Shown in pieces: positions 18,224-26,622 of a DNA stretch of 64,000 nucleotides. Position numbers and translations under genes: made by a program. Under the pieces are notes generated by a model, which was given only the letters and a program-made list of their open reading frames with translations, was not told the DNA's origin and made no database searches. The stretch comes from Antarcticimicrobium sediminis. Lineage in GTDB: Bacteria; Pseudomonadota; Alphaproteobacteria; Rhodobacterales; Rhodobacteraceae. The stretch's first letter is position 1. Every line of letters starts with the position of its first letter. The DNA lies in NCBI RefSeq assembly GCF_004348975.1, contig NZ_SMFP01000013.1, positions 1-64,000 on the forward strand, read 5' to 3'.

Positions 18224-19033
18224 TCAGGACAGCCACCGTTTGCGGCGTTTGTAATGTTTGATATCACGGAAGGATCGGTTTTCGGCACCGCCGGACTGGC
18301 CCAGATAAAACTCGCGCACATCATCGTCGGCCATCAGCCGTTCGGTCGGCCCGTCGAGCTGGATCCGGCCGTTTTCCATGATGTAGCCGAATTGCGAAAT
18401 CGCCAGCGCCACAGCGGCGTTCTGTTCCACCAGTAGCATGGAAACCCCGGTTTCACGGTTGATATGGGCGATGATGGTAAAGATCTCCTCGACCAGCAAC
18501 GGTGACAGGCCCAGCGATGGTTCGTCCAACAGGATCAGCGACGGGCGGGCCACCAGCGCGCGGCCAATCGCCAACATTTGCTGCTCGCCCCCTGACAGGT
18601 ATCCGGCGCGGTTGTGGCGGCGCTCCTTCAGACGGGGAAAATAATCATAGACCTGTTCAAAGTCAGCGGGGGCGCCGCCACGGCCCGTGAGGGCATATGT
18701 GGCGGCGACGAGGTTTTCCTCGACCGTGAGATCTTCAAAGATGCGGCGTCCTTCCATGACGTGGAACAGCCCGCTGCGCACCAGCGCATGTGGGGACAGG
18801 CCCGCCGTGTCTTTGCCGTTGAACCGGATCCGGCCTGCGGTCAGTTCGCCGTTTTCCAGCGACAACAGATTTGAAACCGCCTTCAAGGTCGAGGATTTTC
18901 CAGCGCCGTTCGATCCCAAAAGGGCCACGATCTGGCCTTTTGGCACCTTGAGCGACAGACCGCGAAGCGCCTGAATCGACCCTTTATAGGTCAGCTCGAT
19001 ATTCTCGATCTCCAGGATCGTTTCCGCGGTCAT
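18224..19033 (-). CDS. livF: Branched-chain amino acid type ABC transporter ATPase LivF
   Basis: A 269-residue ATPase with Walker A GSNGAGKSS, signature LSGGEQQMLAIGRAL, Walker B LILLDEPSLGLSPLL and the LivF-type tail (GYIMENGRIQLDGPTERL). The frame is open upstream, but the ATG at 19033 (MTAETILEIENIEL) is the natural family start, seven bases after the binding-protein gene. It ends with a basic tail (YKRRKRW) that is longer than usual. It works with LivG as the ATPase pair. Confidence 0.92.
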   Translation of the reverse strand: MTAETILEIENIELTYKGSIQALRGLSLKVPKGQIVALLGSNGAGKSSTLKAVSNLLSLENGELTAGRIRFNGKDTAGLSPHALVRSGLFHVMEGRRIFEDLTVEENLVAATYALTGRGGAPADFEQVYDYFPRLKERRHNRAGYLSGGEQQMLAIGRALVARPSLILLDEPSLGLSPLLVEEIFTIIAHINRETGVSMLLVEQNAAVALAISQFGYIMENGRIQLDGPTERLMADDDVREFYLGQSGGAENRSFRDIKHYKRRKRWLS

Positions 19034-19040
19034 GTTCTGT

Positions 19041-20210
19041 TTACTCCACGTTGATCCAGTCCGACACGGGTAGCATTTTGCCCTCTGCCGCCGAGAACTG
19101 GTAAACACGTCCGACCGGAATGGAGTTGCCCGGCATCGAGATCGGCAGACCCATGATGCCGCCGGTGTCGAAATCCTTGATCGTGTTCATTGCCGCCTTC
19201 AGGTTGGCGCCGTTCATCTCCTTACCTTCGGCCAGTACGCGTTTGGCGCTTTCGACCATCAGCATGGCGGACAGGAACCCCTGCATATAGCCGGTGGATT
19301 GGTACTCGGGCCGCATTTCGCGGATCTTGTCGAGCATCGGGGCATTGTCGGCGTCATCATAGTAATAGCGGTAGGGCATGACGCCCATGTAGCCGTCCGC
19401 CGTCTCGCCAACCGTTTTCCAGAGCGAGGAGTCCATCGACCAGAACGTGCCCATGAACTTGGTTTCCAGCCCCAGCGCCTTGGCCTGGCTCATGAATTCC
19501 GGTTGCGGCGCCAGAATGTAGCCGTGCGAGATCGCATAGTCGGGCCGCGCGCGGCGCAGTTTCAGCACTTCAGTCGAGACATCGACCGAGCCGGGAGGTG
19601 TGATGATTTCGAGCACCACATCTAGGCCCAGCTCAGCGGCGCGGGCCTTCGCTGCGGCGATCGGATCGCGCCCGAATTCGGTGTCGGAGTTGATCAGCGC
19701 GATCGAGGCGCCCGGCTTTTCCTTGGCGATGTATTCCAGCAGGATGTTCACCATCTCGGTGTAATCCGGGCCGGGAATAAAGGCATAGGGGTAGGCTTCG
19801 GGATTGTTCAGTTCAGAGGCAAAAGACGCCCCGCCCATGATCATGGACCCCTTGCGCACAAGCTCTGGCGCGATGGTCTTGGCGAACCCGGTGCTGTCGC
19901 CGTAATAGAGGTGAATTTCTTCCTGGCTGGTCAGCTTGTTGAAGACGGCGACCGATTGGTCGACCTTGTAGCCGGTGTCTTCATAGGCGAGGCGCACCAT
20001 CTTGCCGTCGATCCCGCCCGCGTCGTTCACCAGTTTGATATAGTCGGACATGCCGGCCTCGATCGAGATACCGGCAAAGGCAAAGACCCCGGTCATTGGC
20101 AGTGACCCGCCAATGACGATGTCCTCCTGCGCCTGTGCGGCGCCCATGCTCAGGCCAAGACTGGCGGCCCCGGCAAGCAGGCCCATGGCCATACGTCGTG
20201 TTGTTTTCAT
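19041..20210 (-). CDS. Liv-type ABC transporter substrate-binding protein
   Basis: A 389-residue periplasmic protein of the Leu/Ile/Val-binding type I fold. The signal peptide begins KTTRRMAMGLLAGAASLGLS and is probably cut at AQA-QE. The mature start IVIGGSLPMTGVFAFAGI is typical. The conserved DTEFGRD and PYRYYYDDADN segments follow. Binding proteins found next to acyl-CoA synthetases often bind aromatic or fatty acids rather than amino acids, so the ligand is open. It lies between livM and livF in the leftward operon. Confidence 0.9.
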   Translation of the reverse strand: MKTTRRMAMGLLAGAASLGLSMGAAQAQEDIVIGGSLPMTGVFAFAGISIEAGMSDYIKLVNDAGGIDGKMVRLAYEDTGYKVDQSVAVFNKLTSQEEIHLYYGDSTGFAKTIAPELVRKGSMIMGGASFASELNNPEAYPYAFIPGPDYTEMVNILLEYIAKEKPGASIALINSDTEFGRDPIAAAKARAAELGLDVVLEIITPPGSVDVSTEVLKLRRARPDYAISHGYILAPQPEFMSQAKALGLETKFMGTFWSMDSSLWKTVGETADGYMGVMPYRYYYDDADNAPMLDKIREMRPEYQSTGYMQGFLSAMLMVESAKRVLAEGKEMNGANLKAAMNTIKDFDTGGIMGLPISMPGNSIPVGRVYQFSAAEGKMLPVSDWINVE

Positions 20211-20245
20211 GTCTCTTCTCCCTGTTGATCTTGTTTTGGGGTCTG

Positions 20246-21289
20246 CTACGTCCTGAACGGCCAGAGCCGGAAATACCGGCGTATCCTCTGGATGATCTCG
20301 GCCAGACCCTGTGGTTCAAAAATAAGAAACCCGACAATCAGCGCCCCGAACACCACGGTGCGGACCGGCGACAACAGCGCCCCCGCATTGGGCACCAAGG
20401 GGCTGATCCATTCCATGCCAAAGCGCAACAATTCCGGCGCCAGCGTCATGAAGATCGCCCCGGCGATGCCGCCGATGATCGCCCCCATGCCACCGACGAT
20501 GATCGCCGCCAGCAAGAAGATCGAGGTCAGCAACGGGAAGCTTTCTGGCGTCACGACCCGAAAGAAATAGGCCCAGAGCCCGCCCGCCATGCCGGCGTAG
20601 AACGAGGCGATAGAAAAGCTCATCAGTTTGTAGCGCAACAGCGGGATGCCAAGCACTTCGGCGGAAATATCCCGGTCGCGGATCGCGATAAAGGCGCGCC
20701 CGATCCGGGTTCGGAACAGGTTGGCCGCGCCAAGCACCATCACGGCGGTGATCGGCATGATGACCCAGTACAGCCGGAAGTAGGTCGCCAGTTCGATCCC
20801 GAAGATGCTGAGCGGGGGCACATTGATGCCCGTCGCCCCGCCGGTGATCCCGTCAAAATGGATAAAGCAGAAATGCAGGATGAACGAGGCCGCGATGGTC
20901 GCAATCGCGAGGTACAGCCCCTTGACCCGCAGGCTGGGCAACCCGACGAGTATGCCAAAGGCGGCCGCCACCAGCCCGCCCGCGATCAGGTTGATAAAGA
21001 ACGGCGTGCCAAGCCGTGTTTCCGCCCAGGCCACGGTATAGGCCCCCACCGCCATAAAGGCGGCATGCCCAAGCGAGACCAGCCCGGTGAACCCGGTTAG
21101 GATGTTCAGTCCGGTCGCGGCAGTCACGTTGATCGCAACGAGACAGGCGAGGTAAAGCCAGTAATCGTTCAACGCGAAGGGCAGCGCCACCAGAGCGGCC
21201 AGAAAGATCGCCATCCAGACGCGTTGCGGCTGCGTCGTCAGCAGGGCCTCGTCAGCGCGATAGGATTCTTTTGCGGTGCCAATGATCAT
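20246..21289 (-). CDS. livM: Liv-type ABC transporter permease LivM
   Basis: A 347-residue inner-membrane protein with about ten hydrophobic segments. It has the LivM signatures GLNILTGFTGLVSLGHAAFMAVGAY (split over residues about 55-80) and the cytoplasmic AFIAIRDRDISAEVLGI loop that contacts the ATPases. It starts directly after the livH stop without a gap. It pairs with LivH. Confidence 0.92.
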   Translation of the reverse strand: MIIGTAKESYRADEALLTTQPQRVWMAIFLAALVALPFALNDYWLYLACLVAINVTAATGLNILTGFTGLVSLGHAAFMAVGAYTVAWAETRLGTPFFINLIAGGLVAAAFGILVGLPSLRVKGLYLAIATIAASFILHFCFIHFDGITGGATGINVPPLSIFGIELATYFRLYWVIMPITAVMVLGAANLFRTRIGRAFIAIRDRDISAEVLGIPLLRYKLMSFSIASFYAGMAGGLWAYFFRVVTPESFPLLTSIFLLAAIIVGGMGAIIGGIAGAIFMTLAPELLRFGMEWISPLVPNAGALLSPVRTVVFGALIVGFLIFEPQGLAEIIQRIRRYFRLWPFRT

Positions 21290-22174
21290 TCAGAGTCTCT
21301 CGATCTCATGGGTGCCGAACAGGCCGTAGGGGCGGATCATCATGGCGACGATCAACAGGCCAAAGGTCACGACGCTGGTATATTCACCGCCAAGATAAGT
21401 GCTTGCCCAGGACTGGATTAGACCAAGCGCTAGCCCACCGATCAGCGCCCCAAGGATACTGTCCAGCCCGCCGACGATCACCACCACCAGCGCGGACAGG
21501 CCAAAGACCCCCATGGTGGTGGAAATGCCGCCGATCGCCCCCAGCAATACGCCCGCGCCCGCCGCCGTGGCGCAGCCGACGATCCAGGCCACCGAAAACA
21601 CGCCGGGTACGTTAATACCGCAGGAATAGGCCGCCGCCTGATCGGTCGCGGTGGCGCGCAGGGCAACGCCTCCGCGCCAGAACCGGAACAGGGCCAGAAA
21701 TACGCTTATGGTCACCCCCGCCACGACAAAGGCTACGGCGATCTTGCGCGATACGTAGGCTTCGCCCAGAAACAGCGGCGTGGTCGAAATAAAGGCCGGA
21801 AGGGACTTGGGTTCCGCGCCCCAGATCAGTTCCGCCATCCCGACCAAGATCGAGCCCAACCCGACCGTCACCATGAAGACCGAGATCGGGTTCTCCCCCA
21901 GCATCGGGCGGATCACCCCCCGCTCGACAATGCCGCCAAGGAGACCGCCGCCAAGGATCGACAGCGGCAGCGCCACCCAGGCTGATAGGCCCAAACCCGC
22001 CGCAAAGGCAAAGAACAGATAGCCGCCGAGCATCAGCACTTCGCTGACCGCCAGATTCACCACCCGCGTCGCCTTGTAGATCAGCACAAAGGCCAGCGCC
22101 GTCAGCGCCAGCAAGGCGCCCGATCCCAGACCGGCAAGCGAGATTTCGATAAAAAACAGAAGGTCACCGCTCAT
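21290..22174 (-). CDS. livH: Liv-type ABC transporter permease LivH
   Basis: A 294-residue permease. It shows the LivH features GSGALLALTALAFVLIYKAT near the N-terminus and the loop ALRATATDQAAAYSCGINV, then VVVIVGGLDSILGALIGG near the end. About eight hydrophobic segments are visible. Its start overlaps the livG stop by four bases. Confidence 0.92.
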   Translation of the reverse strand: MSGDLLFFIEISLAGLGSGALLALTALAFVLIYKATRVVNLAVSEVLMLGGYLFFAFAAGLGLSAWVALPLSILGGGLLGGIVERGVIRPMLGENPISVFMVTVGLGSILVGMAELIWGAEPKSLPAFISTTPLFLGEAYVSRKIAVAFVVAGVTISVFLALFRFWRGGVALRATATDQAAAYSCGINVPGVFSVAWIVGCATAAGAGVLLGAIGGISTTMGVFGLSALVVVIVGGLDSILGALIGGLALGLIQSWASTYLGGEYTSVVTFGLLIVAMMIRPYGLFGTHEIERL

Positions 22175-23040
22175 GTCGCGCCCTCTGCCGCCAAGCGTTT
22201 CATCAAGGCCGCGGGATCGCCGCTGCCCAGATAGGCCGCCGCCACCTGTGGATCGGCCTGCACCTCGGCCGGTTTGCCCGAGGCAATGACCTGACCAAAG
22301 TTCAGCACGGTCACATGGTCGGAAATATCCATCACCAACCCCATGTCATGTTCGACCATCAAAATTGTCACGCCCCATTCCTCTTTCACATCAAGGATAA
22401 AACGGGCCATGTCCTCGGTCTCTTCCCGGTTCATGCCGGCGACGGGTTCATCCAGCAGCAGGATCCGGGGCCGCATCGCCAGCGCACGGGCCAGTTCCAC
22501 GCGCTTTTGCAGTCCGTAGGACAGCACCGAGACCGGCATGTTCCGGATATGGTCGATTTCGAGAAAGTCGATGATCCGCTCTTCGACTTCGCGGCGCAGC
22601 GCCTCTTCTTCGCGGGCGGCCGGTCCGGCATAAAAGAACGCCTGAAGCAGGTTGGTCTTCATGTGCCCGTGACGGCCCAGCTTGATATTGTCGAGCACGG
22701 TCATGCCGCGAAACAGCGCGATGTTCTGGAACGAGCGCGCCATGCCAAGGGTGGCGCGGCGCGGCGGGCGCAATCTTGTGACGTCCTGCCCATCCAGCAT
22801 GATCCGTCCCGAACTGGGGCGATAAAATCCGGAAATACAGTTGAAGACCGATGTTTTGCCGGCGCCATTGGGCCCGATTACCGCCGTGATCGACCCCGGC
22901 TGCGCCGAGAACGTCACACCGCTCAATGCCTTGATGCCGCCGAACCGAAGCGTGACATCTTCGACGCTCAGCCCCGCAGGCGCATCCCAAGTGTCCTGCG
23001 CCGACACGAGGTGCGGCGAAGGCGTGGTGCTTTTTGGCAC
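22171..23040 (-). CDS. livG: Liv-type ABC transporter ATPase LivG
   Basis: A 289-residue ATPase and the first gene of the leftward liv operon. Walker A is GPNGAGKTS, the signature is the LivG-type LSYGLQKRVELARAL, Walker B is ILLLDEPVAGMNREE and the switch region is MVEHDMGLVMDISD. It has an N-terminal extension of about 25 residues before DVTLRFGGIKAL. The palindrome at 23089-23102 lies 49 bases before the start. Confidence 0.93.
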   Translation of the reverse strand: MPKSTTPSPHLVSAQDTWDAPAGLSVEDVTLRFGGIKALSGVTFSAQPGSITAVIGPNGAGKTSVFNCISGFYRPSSGRIMLDGQDVTRLRPPRRATLGMARSFQNIALFRGMTVLDNIKLGRHGHMKTNLLQAFFYAGPAAREEEALRREVEERIIDFLEIDHIRNMPVSVLSYGLQKRVELARALAMRPRILLLDEPVAGMNREETEDMARFILDVKEEWGVTILMVEHDMGLVMDISDHVTVLNFGQVIASGKPAEVQADPQVAAAYLGSGDPAALMKRLAAEGAT

Positions 23041-23088
23041 AGATCTCCTCCCTTCAACGAGGTCTATATCGCTCGTCTTCCGGTGACG

Positions 23089-23102
23089 TTACTGCACAGT
23101 AA
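23089..23102. promoter_or_regulatory. Candidate operator in the livG promoter
   Basis: TTACTG-CA-CAGTAA, a perfect 6-base inverted repeat with a 2-base centre, 49 bases upstream of livG. On the minus strand it lies between a possible -35 (TTGCGT) and -10 (TAACGT), a place where a bound TetR repressor would block transcription. Confidence 0.5.
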
Positions 23103-23190
23103 GCAAAATACGCAACGGTAATTTTTGCTATCTTCTGCCGTAGCGTGCAGGCCCTGCCGGATCGGATCAGCGGGCGAGTTTATCTTCGCT

Positions 23191-23252
23191 AAGGTCACTG
23201 CCCGGCAAGTGTTTGACCTTAGGTTACTTGCGAGTATACAAATCACTCAAGT
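23191..23252. promoter_or_regulatory. Inverted repeats upstream of the TetR gene
   Basis: Two structures lie just before the regulator start. AAGGTCA (23191-23197) and TGACCTT (23214-23220) are perfect 7-base arms, and the second arm is itself part of a near-palindrome TGACCTTAGGTTA. ACTTGCGAGT (23226-23235) and ACTCAAGT (23245-23252) pair with one bulged base. These are candidate autoregulatory sites. They differ from the livG palindrome, so at most one type is likely to be the true operator. Confidence 0.4.
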
Positions 23253-23277
23253 CAGTGCAGTCGAACGGAGCGAGATC

Positions 23278-23916
23278 ATGAGGCAAGCCGGCAGCACATC
23301 CTCGCCTTGGGTTTCACGGCGCGACCGTGCAGCAGAGCGGCAAAGCAAGCGGGACGCGGTGCTGTGCACGGCTGTCCGGTTTTTCAATGCACAGGGGTTT
23401 CACGCTACATCGTTGGATGATGTCGCCAAAGCGTTGAGCGTCACCAAGCCGACGATCTATCACTATTTTTCCAACAAGGACGAAATCCTGTTCGAATGTG
23501 TCCGGCTGGGGCTGGAAACGATCCGGGATGCAACCGAGGCTGCGCATTCAGATGGTGGACCGGCGCGGGACCGGCTTGAAACCTTCATGCGGGAATATGC
23601 GCTGGTGATGACGCGGGATTTCGGGATCTGCGTGACCCGGACCTCGGACGATCAACTGGGAGAGGAAAGCCGCGCCAAGTTCCGGGCGCTGAAGCGTGAG
23701 ATCAACGAGGGCCTGCAATCGCTGGTCGAAGAGGGCATGCGCGACGGATCGCTAGCGCATGGCAATGCGCAGGTGGTGGCCTTTACCGTGGCGGGCGCGC
23801 TGAACTGGATCGCGCGCTGGTATCGCCCCGACGGGGGGATGAGCGCGCAACAGGTGGCAGACCATACCGTGGCCACACTTATTCATGGTTTGATTCCGCG
23901 CGCCCCGGCATCGTGA
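23278..23916 (+). CDS. TetR-family regulator of the liv/acyl-CoA synthetase operon
   Basis: A 212-residue TetR regulator. The N-terminal DNA-binding helix-turn-helix is visible at about residues 35-75 (TSLDDVAKALSVTKPTIYHYF, then SNKDEIL). The rest is a helical ligand domain without a recognisable effector motif. I chose the ATG at 23278 behind CGGAGCGAGATC; the open frame runs further upstream through the promoter region. It is divergent from livG, the usual arrangement for a repressor answering to an acyl-CoA or related ligand. Its last 38 bases overlap the 3' end of the convergent rpoN gene. Confidence 0.9.
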   Translation: MRQAGSTSSPWVSRRDRAAERQSKRDAVLCTAVRFFNAQGFHATSLDDVAKALSVTKPTIYHYFSNKDEILFECVRLGLETIRDATEAAHSDGGPARDRLETFMREYALVMTRDFGICVTRTSDDQLGEESRAKFRALKREINEGLQSLVEEGMRDGSLAHGNAQVVAFTVAGALNWIARWYRPDGGMSAQQVADHTVATLIHGLIPRAPAS

Positions 23917-25207
23917 CCGTGTCGTCCGGGTGTTGCCGCGCACGGCGCTTGGCCGCCGCAGGATGGCCGGCATCCCGTCGTCGGTTTGCCACCGTGCGTC
24001 TGGACACCGCGAGTCCGCGCCCGGCCAGCTGCTGCGAAATCTCGCTGTCGGTCAGCGGCGCGGTCTTGTTCTCGCCCTGAATCAGCGCGGCGATCATCGC
24101 GGAGAGCGCCGCGGCGGGCACCTGCGATCCGTCGCCCTGTTTGGTGCCGCCCCGCGCAAAGAACGCCCGCAACGGCACTGTCTTACTCGGGGTTTGAACC
24201 AACAGGCCGCTGCGCACCCGGCCAATGGTGGTTTCATGCAGCCCAAGGTCTTCGGCGACATCGGCGCAGCTCAGCGGGCGCAGATGCGTGGCACCGTGGT
24301 CCAGAAAATCCCGCTGCGCCGACAGAACATGGGCGGCAACCCGCAGAACCAGCGCGTTGCGCCGCGACAGCGTCCGGTCGATCCAGCGCGCCTCGGCCCG
24401 GGCCGCGCGATAGTCCGCCCCTGACAGCGGGTCTACCGTGATCTTTGCGGTGGTCTCGGCGTTCAGCGTCACCTGCCACTTTCCCTGTGTATCACGCTCG
24501 GCGATCAGATCGGGGGGGCGGCGCAGCTCGGGGGCCGCGTCGAACCGGATTCCCGGCTTGGGATCAAGCTGGCGCAGGCGGGTGACCAGTGCCGCAAGAG
24601 TCTCTGCGTCGACCTCACAATGCGCCATCAGCGCCGCCGTGTCGCCCTGCGCCAGCAACGGCAGCGCCTGCAACAACCGCGCCATCGCCGGGCTGAGCGC
24701 GTCCTGATCGAGAAGTTGCAGCCGCAAGCATTCGGCCAAAGACCGGGCAAAAAGACCAGCCGGCTCCATCTGGTGCAGCCGTTCAAGGATCTCTTCCGCC
24801 TTGCGGGGGGAACAGGCGGCCTGCTGCGCAATCTCATCGACCGGGCTGCCCAGCCAGCCACTTGGCTCTAGCGCCTCGGCGAAAATCGTGGCGATGTGGG
24901 TATCCTCGGCGCTTCGGAACAGCAGCCCGATCTGGCGCTGCACATGCGCATAAAGCCCGTCCGCCTGCGCCGCCAACCGGTCAACTTCTTCGCCGCTGCC
25001 CAGAAGCGCCAAGCGCCACGGGCGTGGCACGCTGCGAGGGGGTGGGGCAGGGACCGGAAGCGTGACCTGCAAACAGGGGTTCTCCGCCGCCTGTGCGATC
25101 AGGTAGCCGGCCAGATCCGCGTGATCCATTTGCAGCAGTCCCATGGCCTGCTGCATCATCTGAGTCATGCGCTGCGACGTGCTTTGTTGCAGGCGAAGCC
25201 CGATCAT
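23879..25207 (-). CDS. rpoN: RNA polymerase sigma-54 factor, second-copy type
   Basis: A 442-residue RpoN. Region I is LRLQQSTSQRMTQMMQQAMG with the usual Gln/Leu pattern. The core-binding region follows (about 95-290), then the helix-turn-helix LSCADVAEDLGLHETTIGRV. The RpoN box that reads the -24 element is SRRTVANRRR at about 402-411, where the usual form is ARRTVAKYRE, so Lys and Tyr are replaced. The tail after the box is long and basic. It lies 42 bases behind the COG0523 GTPase, not beside lptB or hpf where the housekeeping rpoN normally sits. I therefore think it is a paralogue serving the local sigma-54 activator and carboxylase operon. Confidence 0.88.
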   Translation of the reverse strand: MIGLRLQQSTSQRMTQMMQQAMGLLQMDHADLAGYLIAQAAENPCLQVTLPVPAPPPRSVPRPWRLALLGSGEEVDRLAAQADGLYAHVQRQIGLLFRSAEDTHIATIFAEALEPSGWLGSPVDEIAQQAACSPRKAEEILERLHQMEPAGLFARSLAECLRLQLLDQDALSPAMARLLQALPLLAQGDTAALMAHCEVDAETLAALVTRLRQLDPKPGIRFDAAPELRRPPDLIAERDTQGKWQVTLNAETTAKITVDPLSGADYRAARAEARWIDRTLSRRNALVLRVAAHVLSAQRDFLDHGATHLRPLSCADVAEDLGLHETTIGRVRSGLLVQTPSKTVPLRAFFARGGTKQGDGSQVPAAALSAMIAALIQGENKTAPLTDSEISQQLAGRGLAVSRRTVANRRRDAGHPAAAKRRARQHPDDTVTMPGRAESNHE

Positions 25208-25249
25208 TCCCGGCCCCTTCTGCGTGGCAGGGGCGATCGCCCGTCCGGT

Positions 25250-26530
25250 TCAGCCATGGGTGCGCGCCTCGCCCAGAAAACGCGGCTGGATCACGAACGC
25301 TTCTGATGCCAACCCGGCGCTGGGGCTTAACGGCAACCGCTCCGCCAGCCAGCCACGGGTTGCAAGATCACGCCGCGCCGCCGCTTGGCGCAGCGCCGCA
25401 CGGTCGCCGGGTATATTGGCCAGCCGGGTTCGGATGCCTGCCTCGTCCCCGGCGGTGAGATCCTCGCCGATAAATACCAGCAGCCCGCGCCGATCTGCCA
25501 GCGGCCCGGACTTGGGCCAGCCCTCCAGCCGGACCGGGGCATAGGCGGTCTCCTCGACGCATTGCACTGCCATCGGCACCTCGAGACCGGGCAACGCCAC
25601 CAGCCCTTTGACGCGCAAAAGTTTGCCGGCCCAGTCCGACAGGATCTCTCCCAGAGCGACGGAAAAGCCGCGCCATCCGGGGGCCGCATCAAAGGTGACG
25701 ACGAAACTGCGGACCCGGCCGCTGTGCGGCGTTGCAGGGGTGCCGGTCCCGCCTGCGGACATTGCCGGAAGCGCTGCAGTTCCATGGCCGTCTTTCGCGG
25801 AAGTGACCCCGCCTTTCCACAATGTTCCACCCAGCCAACTGTTCAGATCGCGCGGGCTGTCTTCAGTCGCGTAAAGCCCGCTTGCGAACAGATCCTGTGG
25901 ATCCGCGGCCCCATGATCCAACACGACCCGCGGCGCGGTCGGGTTCAGCACAGCAAGCGCCCGGTCCACCGCGTCGCGCTCCACCTGTCCGGCCAGATCG
26001 CACTTCGACAACAACAACCGATCTGCCATGCTGATCTGCACAACGGCCTCGCGGTGGCGGTCGATCTGATCGCGCACGCGGGTTGTATCGACCACGGTGA
26101 GGATCCCGTCGCAGCGATAGCGCGCCGAGACCAGACGATCCTCCATCAGCGCCCGCAGCACGGGCCCCGGATCGGCCAGCCCGGTGGTCTCGATCAGCAC
26201 CCGGCTTACCGGGGGGATTTCACGGCGCGCCATACGGTCGTGCAGACGCATCAATGCCGCCATCAGATCCCCCTGCACGGTGCAACACAGGCAGCCCGAA
26301 TCAAGAATCACCAGCGCATCATCGATTCGTTCGACAAGGTGATGATCGATGCCGATATCGCCCAGTTCGTTGATGAAAACGGCGACACCGGCCATATCTG
26401 GCCGGCTGACGAGGCCGTTTAAAAGCGTGGTTTTTCCGGCCCCCAGAAACCCCGTCAGGACCGTGACCGGCACCCGACCGCTGCCCTGCGGGCGGATCAT
26501 TTCGCCCAGGGTAAAGTTGTTCCCACCCAT
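25250..26530 (-). CDS. COG0523 (CobW/ZNG1-type) metal-chaperone GTPase
   Basis: A 426-residue G3E GTPase. Walker A is GFLGAGKTT at 27-35, the metal-binding CxCC motif is CLCC at 80-83 (DSGCLCCTVQGDL), then IETTGLADPGPV and the guanine-specificity SKCD. The C-terminal domain (about 270-420) is the CobW_C type. The family delivers zinc, cobalt, iron or manganese to client enzymes. It is the first gene of an operon with rpoN and is divergent from the activator. The likely client is the zinc-containing carboxylase encoded next door. The start follows a very strong GAGGAGGAGAAGGAG. Confidence 0.88.
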   Translation of the reverse strand: MGGNNFTLGEMIRPQGSGRVPVTVLTGFLGAGKTTLLNGLVSRPDMAGVAVFINELGDIGIDHHLVERIDDALVILDSGCLCCTVQGDLMAALMRLHDRMARREIPPVSRVLIETTGLADPGPVLRALMEDRLVSARYRCDGILTVVDTTRVRDQIDRHREAVVQISMADRLLLSKCDLAGQVERDAVDRALAVLNPTAPRVVLDHGAADPQDLFASGLYATEDSPRDLNSWLGGTLWKGGVTSAKDGHGTAALPAMSAGGTGTPATPHSGRVRSFVVTFDAAPGWRGFSVALGEILSDWAGKLLRVKGLVALPGLEVPMAVQCVEETAYAPVRLEGWPKSGPLADRRGLLVFIGEDLTAGDEAGIRTRLANIPGDRAALRQAAARRDLATRGWLAERLPLSPSAGLASEAFVIQPRFLGEARTHG

Positions 26531-26560
26531 GTTTTTTCTCCTTCTCCTCCTCTAGGGGAA

Positions 26561-26575
26561 GCAGGTTTCTTACCG
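26561..26575 (-). promoter_or_regulatory. Weak candidate sigma-54 promoter for the GTPase-rpoN operon
   Basis: Minus strand CGGTAAGAAACCTGC keeps the GG and GC dinucleotides at the right 10-base spacing and matches about 7 of 11 informative positions of TGGCACGNNNNTTGC. The -12 part CCTGCTTC is the same as in the stronger apcA candidate. Confidence 0.35.
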
Positions 26576-26606
26576 TTGCGCTGCGGCGTCCGCAGTTCAA
26601 GCGGTT

Positions 26607-26622
26607 TGTCGCGCCTGCGACA
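26607..26622. promoter_or_regulatory. Candidate binding site of the AcoR-type activator
   Basis: TGTCGC-GCCT-GCGACA, perfect 6-base arms with a 4-base centre. Its size, symmetry and position, about 65 bases upstream of the expected GTPase transcription start, fit an enhancer-type site. Confidence 0.5.
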
